DNA from: Sva-07 sp963715285
GTDB lineage: Bacteria; Actinomycetota; Acidimicrobiia; Acidimicrobiales; Ilumatobacteraceae
Length of the DNA stretch: 64,000 nucleotides
NCBI GenBank assembly: GCA_963715285.1
Contig: CAVQRU010000002.1
Span: 248,001-312,000, forward strand
Reading direction: 5' to 3'
In this document: one piece after another, positions 60,386 to 64,000 of the stretch
Position numbering within the stretch: position 1 is the first letter of the stretch
Layout: each line of letters begins with the position of its first letter
Program-made: the position numbers and the translations under genes
The notes under the pieces: model-generated
Database searches by the model: none
What the model saw: the letters and a program-made list of their open reading frames with translations, nothing else
Told to the model about the DNA's origin: nothing

Positions 60386-61051
60386 GTGAAGTTCGTCCTC
60401 ATTCACGGTGCGCCAGCGGGGCCGGCGACGTGGCGATGGGTAGCTGAGGTGTTGACCTCGGCTGGACACGAGGTCGTCGTTCCGGATCTGCGACGGGCGG
60501 CGATGTCGGGACAGCCTTCGGCGGTCGTGAGAGAGGCCGTCACCGCGTGCTCGGCCGACACGGACATTGTCGCCGGCCACAGCGGTGCGGGCTTGATACT
60601 GCCGGCAATCGTGGACTCGTTGCCGTCAAGTGCGCGCCCGCGCCTCGTCTTCGTCGATGCAGCCATTCCCGAATGTGACGGAGACGCACGACTCGACCCG
60701 GTTGTCGTCGATCTCCTTCGGCCACTGGCCGTCGAGGGCGTCTTGCCCCCGGGGTTCCTGTGGTTGGGTGAGGGCGGGCTGGAGCGGCTGATCCCCGACA
60801 GTGAGATGCGAGCCCGCGTCGAAGCAGAGCTCCCCGAGCTTCCGATGACACTGTTCGAGGAGGGGCTTCCGGTAGCGGCCGGTTGGTGCGAATGGCGGTG
60901 TGACTACCTCCTCTTGAGCGAGGAGATGCGCGGCGAGGCCGAGCGAGCTCGCTCGCTCGGTTGGTCGGTCCTCGAAGACGTGGGGAATCACTTGGACGTC
61001 GTCAACCGGGCTGCCGAGGTTGCCGCCGATCTGGTGCGGATCGCTGTCTGA
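60386..61051 (+). CDS. alpha/beta hydrolase in inserted segment
   Basis: The 221-residue protein is an alpha/beta hydrolase: KFVLIHGAPAGPATWRWVAE at the start, nucleophile motif VAGHSGAGLILPA, and a likely catalytic His in EDVGNHLDVVNRAAEV. The cap region is small. Substrate unknown. GTG 60386 is chosen because the fold's first strand starts there; the upstream in-frame stretch is not protein-like. Confidence 0.82.
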   Translation: MKFVLIHGAPAGPATWRWVAEVLTSAGHEVVVPDLRRAAMSGQPSAVVREAVTACSADTDIVAGHSGAGLILPAIVDSLPSSARPRLVFVDAAIPECDGDARLDPVVVDLLRPLAVEGVLPPGFLWLGEGGLERLIPDSEMRARVEAELPELPMTLFEEGLPVAAGWCEWRCDYLLLSEEMRGEAERARSLGWSVLEDVGNHLDVVNRAAEVAADLVRIAV

Positions 61052-61130
61052 ACGCACCTGCTGATGCGGATGCGCAGACGGCTGGTCATTCCCAATGCGC
61101 CCAAGTGCAGTGACGGCTTCCATCTCTGTC

Positions 61131-61168
61131 ACTTCATCGAGAACGTCTCGCCCGAAGACTTCCAGTAG
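61131..61168 (+). repeat. 38-bp direct repeat, copy 2
   Basis: An exact copy of 59070-59107 (the DUF151 3' end including TAG), without the rest of the gene. It lies 77 bp before the start of the L,D-transpeptidase gene. Confidence 0.95.
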
Positions 61169-61232
61169 CCCGCCCAGCCAAGGCGCTGAACGGGCGACAC
61201 GGCCAGCGATGGCGGATCGACCAGCGAGTCCC

Positions 61233-61238
61233 TATCCT
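61233..61238 (+). promoter_or_regulatory. -10 box of a probable leaderless promoter (L,D-transpeptidase)
   Basis: TATCCT ends 6 nt before the GTG at 61245. Confidence 0.4.
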
Positions 61239-61244
61239 TGAGGG

Positions 61245-63209
61245 GTGCGTCATCGACCTCTCCTTGCGTTCGCAACATCACTCGCTGCAGTGCTCGGCAG
61301 TCTCGCTGTCGTCGCGGCCGTCGCTCCGGCCGGTACGGCGTCGGCTGCCGGCACCACGAGTGCCTACGTCGCGATGCCCACGTCTCAACGGTTGGTCGAC
61401 ACTCGCCAGTCCGGGGCCGTTCCCGCTGGTGGAACCCTCTCGGTCAGCGTCACGGGCGACGCACCACTTCCGGCGCCGGGCACGGTCACGGCAGCGGTGC
61501 TCAACCTCACCGTCACCGGGTCGGCCGGTGACGGCTTCTGGACGGTCTGGCCGCACACGAGCCGACGCCCCGATGCATCGAACCTGAACATCGACGAACT
61601 GCAGTCGCTCGCCGGGGGAGCGATCCCCAACCTCGTCACGGTGCCCGTCGGCCCTGACGGTGTGGTTGACGTCTACACCAGCGGGGGCGGCGATGCCATC
61701 GTCGACCTGCTCGGCTACTACACGGCTGCCGAGACCGCGACATCAGGTCGGTTCCAGGCCTTACCGGCACCGACCCGAGTGCTCGACACCCGCGGGCTTG
61801 CCAACTTCGCACCGGGGGAGAAGCGCAACTTCACGATTCCCGGCGCAGCGGGTGCGAGCGCCGTCGCGGTCAACCTCACGTCGATCACGGCCCTGCCCGG
61901 CTACTGGCAGGTGTATCCCCAGGGCGGTGACCAGCCGGCGACGTCCAATCTGAACTCGCCGGCTGGGTTCGGTGCGATCGCTGCGAACCAGGCGATCGTC
62001 ACCGTCGACGGCAGCGGCTCGATCACCATCTTCTCCGAGGCCGGCGGCGACCTCGTCATCGACCTCGTCGGCACGTACACCGGCGAGGCCGCGGCCCCGG
62101 CTACAACCGGCCTGTTCGTGCCGATGGTGACGCCGACACGCATCGTCGACACGCGCAACGCAGCGCTGAACCCCCTCGGCGGCACCACCCGTCCCGAGCC
62201 CGGCTGGACCTTCGAGGTGCCGGTCGCGGGCAACGCGGCATTCGGAACGGCGAACGTGTCCGCCGTCGCACTGAACGCCACCAGCGTCGACACGATCACC
62301 ACCGGCTACATCACGGTCGGCACCGCGGGCACCGTGGCCCCCGGAGCCAAGCCCACGACGTCGACGATGAACGTGGTTCGCCCCGCCCAGGTCCTCGCCA
62401 ATCATGCGATCGTGCCGGTCTCCAGCCGTGGCTTCTCGATGTTCACCGAGTCCGGTGGTGACCTGATCGCGGACCTCGCCGGCTACTTCGTCGGCACGCC
62501 GGGCGCCGCCCCGTTCGGCACACCGCTCAACGCTGCCTCACCCACGTGCGCCAGCGGCGCCGTCGGATATCCCTCCACCCCGGTCGGGCCGATCATCTTC
62601 GGTTCGTCGCGTGCGTCGGTCGCCAACCTGCAGGCCCGGCTCCTCCAACTCGGATTCTGGAATGCCGGTGCCGACGGTGCCTACGGTCTCACGACCGTCC
62701 AGGCCGTGATGGCGTTCCAGAAGTGGAAAGGCCTGCCGGCCACCACGGTGGTCGACACGGCCACCGCTCTCGCACTCAACACGCAGGTGTGCCGTCCACA
62801 GCCGGGACGCACGAGCGGAACACTGCTCGAGGTCGACAAGCGCAAGCAGATCGCCTACGTCATCCAGAACGGCACGATGCGCTACATCTTCAACGTGTCG
62901 ACCGGCAACGGCAAGAGCTACGACGAGGAAGACCAGAAGAACGCCGGCAATCGGGTCATCGGGGTGGCCACCACGCCGAGCGGCACCTTCCGGACCTACC
63001 GGGAGAGTGACATCGCACGCTACGAGGGCGACCTCGGCACGCTGTACCGCCCGAAGTTCATCGTCGGCGGCGTCGCGGTGCACGGGGCCCGGAGTGTGCC
63101 GAACTATCCCGCCTCGCACGGATGCGTGCGTGTCGTGAACCCGGTGATGGACCTGATCTGGGGTCAGAACCTCCTGCCGCTGCGCTCGACCGTGTGGATC
63201 CACGACTGA
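61245..63209 (+). CDS. secreted L,D-transpeptidase with DTR modules and peptidoglycan-binding domain
   Basis: The 654-residue protein has a signal peptide (1-35), three modules of about 120 residues (each with LDTR or VDTR and IVDLLGYY-type ends), a PG_binding_1 domain (VANLQARLLQLGFWNAGADG, then GLTTVQAVMAFQKWKGLP), and a C-terminal YkuD L,D-transpeptidase domain with VHGARS (His613) and SHGCVRVVNP (Ser624, His625, Cys627). It should form 3-3 crosslinks in peptidoglycan or anchor proteins. The catalytic residues are intact. The modules match those of the propeller protein at 48499. Confidence 0.92.
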   Translation: MRHRPLLAFATSLAAVLGSLAVVAAVAPAGTASAAGTTSAYVAMPTSQRLVDTRQSGAVPAGGTLSVSVTGDAPLPAPGTVTAAVLNLTVTGSAGDGFWTVWPHTSRRPDASNLNIDELQSLAGGAIPNLVTVPVGPDGVVDVYTSGGGDAIVDLLGYYTAAETATSGRFQALPAPTRVLDTRGLANFAPGEKRNFTIPGAAGASAVAVNLTSITALPGYWQVYPQGGDQPATSNLNSPAGFGAIAANQAIVTVDGSGSITIFSEAGGDLVIDLVGTYTGEAAAPATTGLFVPMVTPTRIVDTRNAALNPLGGTTRPEPGWTFEVPVAGNAAFGTANVSAVALNATSVDTITTGYITVGTAGTVAPGAKPTTSTMNVVRPAQVLANHAIVPVSSRGFSMFTESGGDLIADLAGYFVGTPGAAPFGTPLNAASPTCASGAVGYPSTPVGPIIFGSSRASVANLQARLLQLGFWNAGADGAYGLTTVQAVMAFQKWKGLPATTVVDTATALALNTQVCRPQPGRTSGTLLEVDKRKQIAYVIQNGTMRYIFNVSTGNGKSYDEEDQKNAGNRVIGVATTPSGTFRTYRESDIARYEGDLGTLYRPKFIVGGVAVHGARSVPNYPASHGCVRVVNPVMDLIWGQNLLPLRSTVWIHD

Positions 63210-63224
63210 TCCACCGAGGCGTGG

Positions 63225-63656
63225 TCAGTCGTGCAGCCCTGCGTTCTTGGAGCGCAGCCGCGCCACGAGGGTCTCGATGACGTGCATGGCGATGCCGGGC
63301 TCCTCCCGCAGGAGCGCCCGCATGTTCCAGGCCGACAGCCCGAACGTCTCCATGTCGGACGTCGCAACGATGCCTGCCGACCGCGGACTCCCGTCGAGCA
63401 CGCTCATTTCGCCGAAGTAGTCGCCGGGTCCGAACGTCGCCACCACTTGGTCGTTGATCTTCGCCTCGGCGCTGCCGCTGACGACCGCGTAGAGGCGACC
63501 GAATCGGCCCGAGGAGTCGGCGTCGATCACCGAGTCGCCGGCGCGGAAGGCGAACGGTTTGGTCTGGGCCGCGATCCGCCCGAGGGCGGCGTCGTCGAGC
63601 CCCTCGAAGAGGCTGACCGTGCGCAATGCGGCGATCACCCGATCGTCCTGTCTCAT
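63225..63656 (-). CDS. cyclic-nucleotide-binding-domain protein
   Basis: The 143-residue protein has one cNMP-binding domain: LFEGLDDAALGRIAAQTKPF, GRLYAVVSGSAEAKINDQ and the cassette GPGDYFGEMSVLDGSPRSAG, followed by a C-terminal helix (MHVIETLVARLRSKN). There is no output domain. It resembles small Crp-like domain proteins of actinobacteria. GGGAGA lies upstream of the ATG. Confidence 0.88.
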   Translation of the reverse strand: MRQDDRVIAALRTVSLFEGLDDAALGRIAAQTKPFAFRAGDSVIDADSSGRFGRLYAVVSGSAEAKINDQVVATFGPGDYFGEMSVLDGSPRSAGIVATSDMETFGLSAWNMRALLREEPGIAMHVIETLVARLRSKNAGLHD

Positions 63657-63695
63657 GTGTTCTCCCTGCTGTCCGGTTCAGGACACTAACGACTG

Positions 63696-63724
63696 TTGAC
63701 TCGGCGCGCGGAACTCCGTAGTCT
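63696..63724 (+). promoter_or_regulatory. promoter of the second merR gene
   Basis: TTGACT (63696-63701) and TAGTCT (63719-63724) are separated by 17 bp; transcription would start near 63731, inside the following inverted repeat, leaving a leader of about 90 nt with GGAGG before the GTG. Confidence 0.6.
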
Positions 63725-63729
63725 GCTCG

Positions 63730-63761
63730 TCTCACAGTGGCGTAGTTACGAACCTGTGAGA
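63730..63761. promoter_or_regulatory. operator-like inverted repeat at the merR2 promoter
   Basis: TCTCACAG (63730-63737) and CTGTGAGA (63754-63761) are perfect 8-bp half-sites with a 16-bp spacer, located just downstream of the -10 box. A bound repressor there would block initiation. Confidence 0.5.
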
Positions 63762-63819
63762 TCGTGCGGCGTGTTCGGACACGTTCGTGATGTTGGGCGA
63801 AGCGAACCGGAGGCTTTCC

Positions 63820-64000
63820 GTGCAGGACACACCAGACCACCAGACCGAGATCCCCGACGAACTCGGGTTCAGCGGTACCCAGACAGCAAAGGTGGTCGGG
63901 ATCTCGTATCGCCAGCTCGACTACTGGGCGCGCACCGACCTGATCCGCCCATCGCTCACCGATGCCACCGGCAGCGGGAGTCGTCGTCTGTACTCCTACA
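63820..64000 (+). CDS. MerR-family regulator (Rv1830-like), 3' truncated by window
   Basis: The first 60 residues from GTG 63820 are visible: an acidic start, then FSGTQTAKVVGISYRQLDYW and ARTDLIRPSLTDATGSGSRR, a MerR helix-turn-helix and wing. Its place after the DUF151 gene matches Rv1830 of mycobacteria. GGAGG lies 7 nt upstream. Confidence 0.85.
   Translation, partial: MQDTPDHQTEIPDELGFSGTQTAKVVGISYRQLDYWARTDLIRPSLTDATGSGSRRLYSY

Larger units (their letters stand above)
59108..61130. mobile_element. 2.0-kb insertion-like segment at the DUF151 3' end
   Basis: The segment lies between two identical 38-bp copies of the DUF151 3' end and holds a lipoprotein gene, an alpha/beta-hydrolase gene and flanking non-coding DNA, but no recombinase. 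Codon choice is more relaxed than in the surrounding core genes. Loss of the segment by recombination between the repeats would leave an intact DUF151 gene followed directly by the L,D-transpeptidase gene. Gain by integration at a gene end is the simplest explanation, but duplication by slippage or assembly error is not excluded. Confidence 0.65.

Noticed and set aside
1..64000. CRISPR arrays, rRNA genes, restriction or toxin-antitoxin systems, intact insertion sequences, integrases.
   Set aside because: None was seen after reading both strands; only a transposase tail and an insertion-like repeat pair remain.

Overview
This window looks like chromosomal DNA from a high-GC actinobacterium, most likely of class Acidimicrobiia (Ilumatobacter-like). 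That placement is inferred from overall composition, GTG and TTG starts, DUF222/HNH and CHRD proteins, and the conserved order pgsA - gcvH - garA-like FHA - ftsR-like merR - DUF151 nuclease - second merR (the Rv1822/Rv1826-Rv1830 neighbourhood of mycobacteria). No rRNA gene or CRISPR array was seen, and there is one tRNA gene (Pro, GGG).

Layout. 1-7,900 is housekeeping: a truncated SirB1-like gene, flavin reductase, acyl-CoA dehydrogenase, a SHOCT/NTF2/GNAT operon, ispH, and the coupled DUF512-der pair. 7,980-16,540 is accessory DNA around tRNA-Pro: a DUF222/HNH nuclease, small NTF2-like and lipoprotein genes, an IS110-type remnant, a broken lipoprotein and a gene fragment. 16,706-20,819 is a MacB-type ABC exporter with a third, unexpected gene between ATPase and permease. 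20,862-25,230 carries yceH, an arsenite exporter with a collapsed arsR, a thiolase and a CDF-like transporter. 25,584-40,130 is mixed and contains several damaged genes (tetR, a Bax-inhibitor-1-like gene, a 2OG-Fe(II) oxygenase) among intact enzymes (amidohydrolase, PhoX-like phosphatase, cyclase, UspA, Nudix, SGNH). 40,388-54,320 is rich in exported and surface proteins (LPXTG repeat protein, lipoproteins, zincin, sugar-dehydrogenase propeller) plus metabolic hydrolases. 54,327-64,000 is the conserved SRAP / HIT / pgsA / gcvH / FHA / MerR / DUF151 block, then an L,D-transpeptidase and the second MerR.

Most striking observations. (1) A 38-bp stretch comprising the last codons and stop of the DUF151 gene is repeated exactly about 2.06 kb downstream. 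It brackets a lipoprotein gene and an alpha/beta-hydrolase gene, so these look like a small insertion that used the gene 3' end as an attachment-like site; no recombinase is present. (2) About twenty genes have a TAnnnT -10 box only 5-9 nt before the start codon, which points to pervasive leaderless transcription and helped choose starts; HIT and pgsA even share the central TA of back-to-back -10 boxes. (3) A Bax-inhibitor-1-like gene reads correctly only through three successive -1 frame changes. (4) Two exported proteins, a sugar-dehydrogenase-like propeller and an L,D-transpeptidase, carry the same kind of tandem DTR...GY modules. Whether the frameshifts are real decay or sequencing errors cannot be decided from the sequence alone.
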